A DNA stretch of 64,000 nucleotides from an uncultured Lachnospiraceae bacterium. Its GTDB lineage: Bacteria; Bacillota; Clostridia; Lachnospirales; Lachnospiraceae. The translations under genes were made by a program, and so were the position numbers. Under the pieces are notes generated by a model. The model worked only from the letters and a program-made list of their open reading frames with translations, searched no databases and was not told where the DNA came from. Where the stretch lies: contig CAKRYR010000002.1 of NCBI GenBank assembly GCA_934432595.1, positions 138,626 through 202,625 on the forward strand. Direction: 5' to 3'. This document shows positions 44,063 to 52,336 of this stretch, one piece after another; within the stretch, counting starts at the first letter, position 1, and the number at the start of each line of letters is the position of its first letter.

Positions 44063-44163
44063 TGTGGATAACATTAATTGATAAACATTGGTTATCAACA
44101 ATAAAAATTACTAAAAAATGGTAAAAAATGGGGTTATGCACAAAGTTATCCACATTATCCACA
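44063..44163 (+). promoter_or_regulatory. Cluster of five DnaA boxes
   Basis: Three perfect TTATCCACA boxes (44063-44071 on the minus strand; 44146-44154 and 44155-44163 on the plus strand, directly joined) and two near matches, TTATCAACA (44092-44100) and TTATGCACA (44134-44142). They are followed by ~170 bp of very AT-rich DNA before the hpf promoter. No dnaA or dnaN gene is near, so this is more likely a DnaA-binding control or titration site than the main origin. Confidence 0.75.
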
Positions 44164-44348
44164 GAAATTAATCCTCAAAAGAATTGTTGATTGATTATTT
44201 TTTTGAAGAAAAAACAATCAAATGTTTTGTTCAATATGATGAAAATATAATTTGTTATAAAATTGTGGTTGACATTGTAATTTTTTAACAACTATAGCAT
44301 ATTTTTGACAATAGGCATTAAGTATTAGTAAGTTTTGCATAAATTTTG

Positions 44349-44377
44349 TTGGAAAAAATATCCAAGTGTGTTATAAT
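44349..44377 (+). promoter_or_regulatory. hpf promoter (TTGGAA-17-TATAAT)
   Basis: TTGGAA at 44349-44354, TATAAT at 44372-44377, spacer 17; short leader. Confidence 0.7.
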
Positions 44378-44412
44378 TAAATGTATAATGAATTAGTAAA
44401 GGAGTTGGAGTT

Positions 44413-44943
44413 ATGCAATTTATAATTAGTGGCAAAAATATAGACGTAACTGATGGTCTTAGATCAGCAGTTTATGACAAATTAGGAAAATTAGAAAGGT
44501 ATTTTACTCCAGAAACTGAAGTTCATGTTACTTTAAGTGTTGAGAAAGAACGTCAAAAGATTGAAGTAACTATTCCAATGAAGGGTAATATTATTAGAGC
44601 AGAGCAGGTTAGTAATGATATGTATGCTTCTATAGACTTGGTAGAGGATGTAATTGAACGTCAATTAAGAAAGTACAAGAGAAAACTTACTGAATATAAG
44701 CAAGCAGGTACAAACTTTAATCAAACTTTCTTAGACGATAAGAATTATGATGACGAAGAGAAGATTACTATCTTTAGAAGTAAGAAGTTTGAGATGAAAC
44801 CTATGGATGCTGAAGAGGCTTGTGTACAGATGGAACTTTTAGGACATAGTTTTTTCGCCTTTAGAAATGCTGAGACAGATGAAATCAATGTTGTATACAA
44901 GAGAAAAGGAAATACATACGGCCTAATCGAACCAGAATATTAA
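44413..44943 (+). CDS. hpf: Ribosome hibernation promoting factor, long form
   Basis: 176 residues. The N-terminal S30AE-like domain (about 1-100) binds the 30S decoding site. The C-terminal domain (about 120-176, KFEMKPMDAEEACVQMELLGHSFFAFRNAETDEINVVYKRK) dimerises ribosomes into 100S particles, which marks the long form. AAGGAG precedes the ATG. It has a promoter and terminator of its own. hpf before secA is a common Firmicutes order, here split by a repeat-rich insert. Confidence 0.96.
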   Translation: MQFIISGKNIDVTDGLRSAVYDKLGKLERYFTPETEVHVTLSVEKERQKIEVTIPMKGNIIRAEQVSNDMYASIDLVEDVIERQLRKYKRKLTEYKQAGTNFNQTFLDDKNYDDEEKITIFRSKKFEMKPMDAEEACVQMELLGHSFFAFRNAETDEINVVYKRKGNTYGLIEPEY

Positions 44944-44965
44944 AATTTAATAATTTAGTATATTA

Positions 44966-44998
44966 AATGCCATCTAGATTTTTCTAGATGGCATTTTG
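44966..44998 (+). terminator. Terminator of hpf
   Basis: AATGCCATCTAGA (44966-44978), loop TTTT, TCTAGATGGCATT (44983-44995), TT. Confidence 0.88.
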
Positions 44999-45014
44999 GG
45001 TTTTTGGAATTTTT

Positions 45015-45128
45015 GTTCTAGTGAAGTTTGGTGAGGGATTTAGTGGGGCTCCGCGCGAGTTTTATGTTGGTGTTCTAGTGAAGTTTGGTGAGGGATTAAG
45101 TAGGGCTCCGCACAAGCTTTAGGTTGAT
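45015..45128 (+). repeat. 57-bp tandem repeat, left flank of element 1
   Basis: Two units starting GTTCTAGTGAAGTTTGGTGA at 45015 and 45072, exactly 57 bp apart, and a third TTCTAGTG at 45130 where the palindromic element begins. They are G+C-rich (GGGGCTCCGCGCG). Related units (TTCTAGGGAAGTCTGGTGA on the minus strand) stand at 46368-46446. Confidence 0.85.
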
Positions 45129-45395
45129 ATTCTAGTGACGATTTTGCTTTGCGTTTTCTATTAGGGAGCGCTGTTCAAGTCACAATGATATATTTATATG
45201 ATTATTCATTTGAATACACGCTTTCGCTTCGTTGTTGAACCTAATGGTACTACAACTCGCAGTTCGCTTAGCAGCTCCTGCTTGTTAAGTACCAAGGTCA
45301 ACAAATAGTATTCAAATTGAATAATATATAAATATGTCATCTGTTATTCTAAAGGTTTCCCTAATTGAAAAACTTCAAGCAAAATCTGTTATCTG
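45129..45395 (+). repeat. Palindromic MITE-like element 1 (~265 bp)
   Basis: Ends TTCTAGTGACGATTTTGC ... GCAAAATCTGTTATC. Terminal inverted parts are GATTTTGCTT/AAGCAAAATC (45140-45149/45377-45386) and TTTTCTATTAGGGA/TCCCTAATTGAAAA. Inner arms are a TTATTCATTTGAATAC-type pair and GAACCTAATGGTACT against AGTACCAAGGTC. The core ACACGCTTTCGCTTCGTTG is shared with element 2. The whole can fold into one long imperfect hairpin. It encodes no protein. Confidence 0.8.
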
Positions 45396-45557
45396 AAAGT
45401 TGAAATGGAAATCTAATTTGATACGAGGTTTTTGTTTTATCTAATAGAAAAATATCAATTAAAATGCTTTTTAATTATGTAATCAATATTACTTTACTTT
45501 GAATATCAAAGTATGTATAATAAGCATGTAATGAAAATTATGAGGAGAATTATATTA

Positions 45558-45827
45558 ATGATAAATGATAAGAAGAAAATAATTGCTATTATATTTATTA
45601 GTTTGTCTATACTAGTAGAGATTTTGGGAATACTGTTATGTTTGGTTCCTATGGCTGGTTTTATAATTTATATTTTTATGACTTTACTTGCAATTGGTAT
45701 GGCAATAATAGGTTGGATTACTTCAAAGGAACATAGAGCTTTACATATTACAAGTAGTACATTATTTTGTATTTATCTCATAGGAATAATTGCTGATATT
45801 AGTATAGTAGCTTATTTCTTTGTTTAA
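45558..45827 (+). CDS. Small membrane protein between inverted repeat elements
   Basis: 89 residues with three hydrophobic segments (about 9-27, 31-52 and 63-87) and few charges; basic N-terminus MINDKKK. No family is recognised. The ATG at 45558 is 10 nt after GAGGAG; the frame is open back to 45513 without a signal. The gene sits alone between two inverted palindromic elements and could be a cargo of a composite mobile unit. A weak stem (TAGTTA/TAACTA, about 45834-45874) follows. Confidence 0.65.
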   Translation: MINDKKKIIAIIFISLSILVEILGILLCLVPMAGFIIYIFMTLLAIGMAIIGWITSKEHRALHITSSTLFCIYLIGIIADISIVAYFFV

Positions 45828-45967
45828 ACATAGTTACTATAGTTGCTGTATTTTATGCAGTAAACGTTATAACTATTATATTAATGTATATATAGTAGAC
45901 TAAAATCTTAATATTACGTCAAGTTCATACACTAACCAAGATTTTGAACCAAATTTGAAAGGTTTTA

Positions 45968-46054
45968 CAGTCCAAACAAGCGCGTGGCAGAGATTTAGAC
46001 GGTCATTAGACGCCAATTTTATTGAAAATCATAAGTTTTGACAGTCCAAACAAG
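45968..46054 (+). repeat. Degenerate CAGTCCAAACAAG repeats
   Basis: CAGTCCAAACAAG at 45968-45980 and 46042-46054, 74 bp apart, matching the start of the 85-bp hairpin units at 14531-14750 but without the full complementary arm. As at 14531-14779, they come just before a TGTAGTAAACAGATT end. Confidence 0.7.
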
Positions 46055-46106
46055 TAGCAAGTACAGTTTTATATTGGAATTTTGAACTGAAATTGAAAGA
46101 TATATT

Positions 46107-46369
46107 GTAGTAAACAGATTTGGATATTCCCTTAGGAGTATATTAGTAAACAGAGAGAAAATTTATATATTATTCAATTAAAGTGGTATTTGTGTACCTT
46201 GGTTCATGGAATGAGGTATTGTTATGCTTGAGCATAATAATACCTCAGCCATAGAACCATTAGGTAACGCAACGAAGCGAAAGCGCCCACGATAATGAAT
46301 GATTATATAAATTTTCTCTCGTATATCTCACCATCCCCCTAAGGGAATATCCAAATCGTCCCTAGAACA
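46107..46369 (-). repeat. Palindromic MITE-like element 2 (~262 bp)
   Basis: Perfect 20-bp terminal inverted repeat GATTTGGATATTCCCTTAGG (46117-46136) and CCTAAGGGAATATCCAAATC (46338-46357). Inner perfect 17-bp pair (46153-46169/46304-46320). Central pair GAGGTATT/AATACCTC. The core CAACGAAGCGAAAGCG is the complement of the core of element 1. Outer ends are GTAGTAAACAGATTT and AAATCGTCCCTAGAA. It is the same family as element 1, in the opposite direction and of nearly the same length; no coding frame. Confidence 0.85.
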
Positions 46370-46446
46370 CCTTCCTACTTCCCCATTCACCAGACTTCCC
46401 TAGAAAGGAAAACCCCAAAACCCCATTCACCAGACTTTCCTAGAAA
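46368..46446 (-). repeat. 38-40-bp tandem repeat, right flank of element 2
   Basis: Minus-strand units TTCTAGGGAAGTCTGGTGA and TTCTAGGAAAGTCTGGTGA, 38-40 bp apart, mirror the 57-bp units flanking element 1. They are C-rich on the plus strand (CCCCATTCACCAGACTT). Confidence 0.8.
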
Positions 46447-46513
46447 GGAAACCTCCAAATCCACCCAAACCTCGTATTCACGAAACGTTTAAAATTTGTT
46501 CAAAATATGTACA

Positions 46514-46542
46514 TTGATAAAATTGGGAATAAATGGTACAAT
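46514..46542 (+). promoter_or_regulatory. secA promoter (TTGATA-17-TACAAT)
   Basis: TTGATA at 46514-46519 and TACAAT at 46537-46542, spacer 17. Confidence 0.68.
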
Positions 46543-46599
46543 GGTGATTAGGTTGGGTTTATGGACAAAAAATAATAATAATAATCGGGAGTGACCAGA

Positions 46600-49173
46600 A
46601 TGAGTATATTTACAAAAATATTTGGAACACACAGTGAAAGAGAACTAAAATATGTAATACCTATCGTAGATAAGATAGAAGCGTTAGAACCAGAATTTGA
46701 AAAACTATCAGATGATCAGTTAAAAGCAAAAACTAACGAATTTAAAAACAGATTAGGAAATGGTGAAACATTAGATGATATATTAGTGGAAGCATTTGCT
46801 ACAGTAAGAGAAGCATCAAAAAGAGTTCTAGGAATGAGACACTATAGAGTACAATTAATGGGTGGTGTAATCCTACATCAAGGAAGAATTACAGAAATGA
46901 GAACAGGTGAAGGTAAAACACTTGTATCTACGCTACCTGCATACTTGAATGCACTAGAAGGAAAAGGTGTTCATATTGTTACAGTCAATGATTACCTTGC
47001 AAAACGTGATGCTGAGTGGATGGGGCAAATTCATGAATTTTTAGGACTTACAGTTGGTGTAGTCTTAAATGACATGGACAATGATGAGAGACGTGCAGCA
47101 TATAACTGTGACATAACGTATGCGACTAATAATGAATTAGGATTTGATTACCTAAGAGATAACATGGTTATTTATAAAGAACAATTGGTAATGAGAGAGT
47201 TACACTATGCTATTATTGATGAGGTTGACTCTGTTCTTATCGATGAAGCAAGAACTCCACTTATTATTTCAGGACAAAGTGGCAAGTCTACTAAATTATA
47301 TGAAGTATGTGATATATTAGCTAGACAATTAGTAAAAGGGACATTTAATGGTGAGCTTTCAAAGATGGAAGCAATCATGGGTGAAGAGAAAAAAGAAGAC
47401 GGAGACTTTATCGTTAATGAGAAAGATAAGAACATTAACTTAACAGAGCAAGGTGTTAAGAAAGTTGAGAGCTTTTTTAAGATTGATAACTTAGCTGACC
47501 CTGATAACCTAGAGATACAACATAATGTCATCTTAGCTTTAAGAGCACATAATTTGATGTTTAAAGATAAAGATTATGTAGTTAAAGATGATGAAGTCCT
47601 AATTGTAGATGAATTTACAGGAAGAATTATGCCAGGACGTAGATACTCTGATGGATTGCATCAAGCAATTGAAGCTAAGGAACATGTTAAAGTTAAGAGA
47701 GAGAGTAAGACACTTGCTACTATTACTTTCCAGAATTTCTTTAATAAATATGCTAAGAAATCAGGTATGACAGGTACTGCATTAACAGAAGAGAGAGAAT
47801 TTAGAGATATTTATGGAATGGATGTTATTGAAGTTCCAACGAATCTTCCTGTTGCTAGAGTAGATAGAAATGATGCAGTATATAAGACTAAAAAGGAAAA
47901 ATTAAATGCAATAGTCGATGCAATTATTGAAGCACATAAGAAAGGACAACCAGTTTTAGTTGGTACTGTTACAATTGAAGCTTCAGAAGAGATAAGCGAA
48001 TTGTTGAAGAAGAAGAATATTCAACATAAGGTATTGAATGCTAAGTTCCATGAGTTAGAAGCAGAGATTGTTGCAGATGCTGGTCAATATGGTGCAGTTA
48101 CCATAGCAACTAATATGGCAGGTCGTGGTACTGATATTAAATTAGGAGAAGGCGTTGTAGAAGTAGGCGGTCTTAAGATAATTGGTACAGAAAGACATGA
48201 GTCTAGACGTATTGATAATCAGTTGAGAGGTCGTGCTGGTAGACAAGGTGACCCTGGTGAATCAAGATTTTACATTTCTCTTGAAGACGACTTGATGAGA
48301 TTATTCGGTTCAGAGAGACTTATGACTATATTTGATAATTTAGGAATACAAGAAGGAGATGAGATTGAGCATAAAATGCTTAGTAAAGCTATAGAGAATG
48401 CTCAAAAGAAGATAGAAAATAACAACTACGGAATCAGAAAGAATCTTTTAGAATACGATAGAGTAAATAATGAACAAAGAGAAATTATTTATGCAGAGAG
48501 ACGTAAGGTATTAAATGGAGAAAGTATGCGTGACTCAATTTATAAGATGATTAATGAAGTTGTTGAGAAGTGCGTAAATATTTGTATAGGTGATGATGGT
48601 ACGCCAGAGCAAGAAGATATATCAGAATTAAATAATTTGCTTATACCTATTATTCCTATTAAGCCTTTGTCTTATACAGATGAAGAATTATTAAAAGTTA
48701 GAAAGAATAATTTACTTCAAGAGTTGAAGGAAGCAGCAGTTAAACTATATGAAGAAAAAGAAGCTGAGTTCCCTGAGCCAGAACATTTACGTGAGATAGA
48801 GCGTGTTATTTTGCTTAAGGTAATTGACCATAAATGGATGGATCATATTGATGACATGGACCAACTTCGTCAAGGTATTGGATTACAAGCATATGGTAGT
48901 AGAGATCCAGTAGTAGAATATAAATTCAGTGGATATGATATGTTCGGTGAGATGGAACAATCTATTATGGAAGATACAGTAAGAGCTTTAATGCACGTAA
49001 AAGTTGAGCAACAAGTTGAGAGAGAGCAAGTTGCTAAGGTTACTGGTACAAATAAAGATGATTCAGCTGTTAATGCTCCAAAGAGAAGAGCAACTAGGAA
49101 GATTCAACCTAATGAAAAATGTCCATGTGGTTCAGGACTTAAGTATAAACAATGCTGTGGAAGAAGAGCCTAG
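46600..49173 (+). CDS. secA: Preprotein translocase ATPase SecA
   Basis: 857 residues. Motor that pushes preproteins through SecYEG. Walker A MRTGEGKTL (about 98-106), the Walker B/DEAD-type IIDEVDSVLIDEARTPLIISG (about 205-225), preprotein-binding domain, second helicase domain with GRAGRQGDPG, and the C-terminal zinc motif CPCGSGLKYKQCC that binds SecB/ribosome. The ATG at 46600 follows CGGGAG. prfB follows, as in many Firmicutes. Confidence 0.98.
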   Translation: MSIFTKIFGTHSERELKYVIPIVDKIEALEPEFEKLSDDQLKAKTNEFKNRLGNGETLDDILVEAFATVREASKRVLGMRHYRVQLMGGVILHQGRITEMRTGEGKTLVSTLPAYLNALEGKGVHIVTVNDYLAKRDAEWMGQIHEFLGLTVGVVLNDMDNDERRAAYNCDITYATNNELGFDYLRDNMVIYKEQLVMRELHYAIIDEVDSVLIDEARTPLIISGQSGKSTKLYEVCDILARQLVKGTFNGELSKMEAIMGEEKKEDGDFIVNEKDKNINLTEQGVKKVESFFKIDNLADPDNLEIQHNVILALRAHNLMFKDKDYVVKDDEVLIVDEFTGRIMPGRRYSDGLHQAIEAKEHVKVKRESKTLATITFQNFFNKYAKKSGMTGTALTEEREFRDIYGMDVIEVPTNLPVARVDRNDAVYKTKKEKLNAIVDAIIEAHKKGQPVLVGTVTIEASEEISELLKKKNIQHKVLNAKFHELEAEIVADAGQYGAVTIATNMAGRGTDIKLGEGVVEVGGLKIIGTERHESRRIDNQLRGRAGRQGDPGESRFYISLEDDLMRLFGSERLMTIFDNLGIQEGDEIEHKMLSKAIENAQKKIENNNYGIRKNLLEYDRVNNEQREIIYAERRKVLNGESMRDSIYKMINEVVEKCVNICIGDDGTPEQEDISELNNLLIPIIPIKPLSYTDEELLKVRKNNLLQELKEAAVKLYEEKEAEFPEPEHLREIERVILLKVIDHKWMDHIDDMDQLRQGIGLQAYGSRDPVVEYKFSGYDMFGEMEQSIMEDTVRALMHVKVEQQVEREQVAKVTGTNKDDSAVNAPKRRATRKIQPNEKCPCGSGLKYKQCCGRRA

Positions 49174-49264
49174 ATTAGATAATATATATTATGGATTACT
49201 ATTTTAACATTGATATAGTTAGCAAAGGTATATTGTTGAAATATTGAAGAATGGAGTTGAATCT

Positions 49265-50375
49265 GTGGTTGAGTTAGAACAATTGAAATATACGTTGACT
49301 ACTTATTATGATACATTAAATGAAGTGAGGGATTCACTTTGACTTGGCTAATAAGAAGCAACGTATAGAGCAGATTGAAAAAATTATGGAAGAGCCTGAT
49401 TTCTGGGATGATGCAACGAAATCGGGGAAATATATGAAAGAGGTTAACACACTTAAAAGTATTGTTAAAAAATATGAAGATGTTAAAGAACAATATGAAG
49501 ACACACAGACTTTAATTGAGATGGCATTGGAAGAGAATGATGAATCTTTAGTGGATGAAATTAACGATACTTTTAATGGATTTGTTAAAACTCTAGATAA
49601 TTTAAGAATAGAAACATTACTCTCAGGAGAATATGATGATAATAATGCAATTATAACTTTACATGCAGGTGCTGGTGGTACAGAAAGTTGTGATTGGGCA
49701 CAGATGTTGGCAAGAATGTATCAAAGATGGGCTGATAAGAAAGGATTTACATCTCAAATTTTAGATTATTTAGATGGTGAAGAAGCTGGGCTTAAATCTG
49801 TAACTATAGAAATTGCTGGAGAGAATGCATATGGATATCTTAAGTCCGAAAGAGGCGTTCATAGGCTAGTAAGAATATCACCATTTAATGCAGCTGGTAA
49901 GAGGCAGACATCCTTTGTTTCATGTGATGTAATGCCAGATATTGAGAAAGACCTAGATATTGAGATTAATGATGATGATATTAGGATAGATACTTATCGT
50001 TCTAGTGGAGCAGGAGGACAACATATTAATAAGACATCATCCGCTATACGTATTACTCATATTCCTACAGGAATTGTGGTACAGTGCCAAAATGAACGTT
50101 CACAACATAAGAATAAAGATAAGGCAATGCAGATGTTAAAGGCAAAATTATATCTCTTGAAAGAACAGGAAAATATGGAAAAAGAGTCTGACATACGTGG
50201 GGATGTTAAAGAAATTGGTTGGGGAAGTCAAATACGTTCATATGTTATGCAACCTTATACTTTAGTCAAGGATCATAGGACGAATTGTGAGATAGGTAAT
50301 GTTAGTAGCGTTCTAGATGGAAATATAGATGATTTTATTAATGCATACTTAAAATGGATAAGCGTTAATTCATAG
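49265..50375 (+). CDS. prfB: Peptide chain release factor 2 (programmed +1 frameshift)
   Basis: 369 residues when the frameshift is made. The zero frame opens at GTG 49265 (GGAG 8 nt before) and runs 25 codons to CTT TGA (TGA at 49340-49342). Reading goes on in +1 from GAC 49341. The site CTT-TGA-C preceded by GAGGG is the classic RF2 autoregulatory shift: scarce RF2 makes the ribosome slip and produce more. SPF (stop-codon reading of UGA/UAA) is in VRISPFNAAG, and GGQ in SSGAGGQHINK. It follows secA. Confidence 0.97.
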
Positions 50376-50386
50376 GAGGAAGATGT

Positions 50387-50848
50387 ATGGAAGATACAAA
50401 GCAAGTTATAGTACGTATCGGTGAACAATTTTTTGGAATTGATATTAGTGATGTAGTTGAAATAAAAGAAAAATGCTATATAACTACTTTACCTAGTGCA
50501 GAGTCAAATGTTTTGGGACTAATGAATCTAAGAGAAGAATTTATTCCTATATATAGTTTTAGAAGAAAAATTGGTTTGGAAGAGAATGCTGATGAAACAA
50601 ATAAAGTTGTTATTGTTAATATTAGAAATACTAATGTTGGAATAAAAATTGATGATGTTAAAGAAATATCTAATATGGAAGCGAATGATTTATTTGACCT
50701 ACCATTGATTGCACGTAGTGAGCAGACATCATATGTATCTAAAGTTGGAAAGGTTGGAAATGACCTAGTTTTATTACTTGATTTGAAACGTATTATTTCA
50801 AGAGATGAAATTAATGCAATGGATGAAATGGTAAGCAAATTTAATTAA
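50387..50848 (+). CDS. cheW: CheW-domain protein
   Basis: 153 residues, a single CheW-like domain: IVRIGEQFFGIDISDVVEI, then LPSAESNVLGLMNLREEFIPIYSFRRKIG, and NVGIKIDDVKEI. It should couple chemoreceptors to CheA, but no cheA or true receptor is in the window, only the degenerate receptor-like gene at 14789. It begins 11 bp after prfB with AGGAGG upstream and ends at a strong terminator, so it is probably co-transcribed with prfB. Confidence 0.9.
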   Translation: MEDTKQVIVRIGEQFFGIDISDVVEIKEKCYITTLPSAESNVLGLMNLREEFIPIYSFRRKIGLEENADETNKVVIVNIRNTNVGIKIDDVKEISNMEANDLFDLPLIARSEQTSYVSKVGKVGNDLVLLLDLKRIISRDEINAMDEMVSKFN

Positions 50849-50858
50849 TTTTATGGGA

Positions 50859-50894
50859 AAAAACCATGGGTAATGAGCGTTATCCATGGTTTTT
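50859..50894 (+). terminator. Terminator after cheW
   Basis: 15-bp stem AAAAACCATGGGTAA (50859-50873) with TTATCCATGGTTTTT (50880-50894, one G-U); works in both directions. Confidence 0.88.
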
Positions 50895-50897
50895 AAC

Positions 50898-50926
50898 TTG
50901 ATTATTTTGTATAAATATGGTAATAT
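50898..50926 (+). promoter_or_regulatory. hom promoter (TTGATT-17-TAATAT)
   Basis: TTGATT at 50898-50903, TAATAT at 50921-50926, spacer 17, directly after the cheW terminator. The ~95-nt leader shows no T-box or other riboswitch that I can recognise. Confidence 0.65.
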
Positions 50927-51028
50927 ATGGTTTATGATTTGGCACGAGAATACCTTACGTCATATCATAATATATAGTTAATTATAAAATGACTAAATTG
51001 AATATGTGACTAGATAGGAGATGAGGTT

Positions 51029-52243
51029 ATGATAAATATAGCAGTTTTGGGATATGGTACTGTTGGTTCTGGAATTGTAGAAGTAATTAAGACAAATTAT
51101 CAGGATATTGCCGAGAAGGTTGGCGAAGAATTAAATATATCATATGTATTAGATTTGAGAGAATTTCCGAATGATCCAATTAATAAGGTATTAGTACATG
51201 ATTATGATGTGATAGTAAATGACCCGTCTGTTAAGATAATAGCCGAAGCAATGGGAGGAATAGAGCCAGCATATTCATTTGCTAAGGAAGCGTTATCTAA
51301 GGGAAAACATTTCTGTACATCTAATAAAGAACTTGTTGCAAAACATGGTTCAGAATTAATTCAATTGGCTAAAGATAATAATGTGAATTTTCTATTTGAG
51401 GCAAGTGTAGGTGGCGGAATTCCAATAGTTAGACCACTTTTAGCTTCATTAACTCCAGAAAAGGTAAAGGAAATAACAGGTATATTAAATGGTACAACAA
51501 ACTATATGCTAACAAAGATGGCAAAAGAAGGCTTAGATTTTGATGTTGTATTGAAAGATGCGCAAAATAAAGGATACGCAGAAAGAAATCCTGAGGCAGA
51601 TGTAGAAGGATATGATGCTTGTAGAAAAATTGCTATTTTATCATCTCTAGCATATGGTAAACAAGTAGATTTTGAAGATATATATACTGAAGGAATTACC
51701 AAGATTAGTCCAGAGGATTTTGAATATGCAAAGGCTATGAATAGGAGTATCAAATTATTGGCAACAAGTTGGGTAATAGATGGTACTGTATCAGCAATGG
51801 TAGCACCAATGTTGGTTGATTCTGAATCACCATTATATAATGTAAATAATGTGTATAATGCAGTATTTGTAAAAGGTAATACATTAGATGATATAATGTT
51901 TTATGGTTCAGGTGCAGGCAAATTGCCTACGGCTAGTGCAGTTGTTTCTGACATAATTGCAGAGGCAAGAAATTTAAATAGACATTTGGCATTACCTTGG
52001 AACAAAGAAAAAATAGATTTAAATAAATTTGAAGATATACAGAATGCATTTTTTGTAAGAGTTGAAAATAGTGATGGAACTAAGAAAGAAATGGTTAATA
52101 AAATATTTGGCGATGTAAGTGAAATCAATATTGGCAAAACTACAGAATATGCATTTGTAACATCAGTATTAACGGAGAAAGAATTTAAGGATAAGATAGA
52201 AGGTATAGGTGGGGCAATTAGTTATATAAGAGTAAAGAATTAG
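51029..52243 (+). CDS. hom: Homoserine dehydrogenase
   Basis: 404 residues. It reduces aspartate semialdehyde to homoserine. The NAD(P) site AVLGYGTVGSGIVEVI (residues 5-20), TSNKELVAKHG with its conserved Lys region (about 98-108), GGGIPIVRPL and GILNGTTNYMLTKM (about 150-165) are seen. A C-terminal ACT domain (about 340-404) suggests feedback by threonine. It begins the hom/apgM/lysC group and has its own promoter. Confidence 0.96.
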   Translation: MINIAVLGYGTVGSGIVEVIKTNYQDIAEKVGEELNISYVLDLREFPNDPINKVLVHDYDVIVNDPSVKIIAEAMGGIEPAYSFAKEALSKGKHFCTSNKELVAKHGSELIQLAKDNNVNFLFEASVGGGIPIVRPLLASLTPEKVKEITGILNGTTNYMLTKMAKEGLDFDVVLKDAQNKGYAERNPEADVEGYDACRKIAILSSLAYGKQVDFEDIYTEGITKISPEDFEYAKAMNRSIKLLATSWVIDGTVSAMVAPMLVDSESPLYNVNNVYNAVFVKGNTLDDIMFYGSGAGKLPTASAVVSDIIAEARNLNRHLALPWNKEKIDLNKFEDIQNAFFVRVENSDGTKKEMVNKIFGDVSEINIGKTTEYAFVTSVLTEKEFKDKIEGIGGAISYIRVKN

Positions 52244-52336
52244 TTTATTATATAATAGGAAATTACTTTGTTCCTTAATATAAATAGTTATAGCATTTGT
52301 TGTGCGATGAATGTGGATGAAAGGATTTGATTTGTT

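Noticed and set aside
44063..44400. Reading the DnaA-box cluster as the chromosome origin
   Set aside because: Neither dnaA, dnaN, rpmH nor rnpA is near; the flanks are pilZ and hpf. Kept as a DnaA-binding site only.
50927..51028. T-box or amino-acid riboswitch before hom
   Set aside because: The leader is only ~95 nt and shows no T-box sequence, specifier loop or antiterminator.
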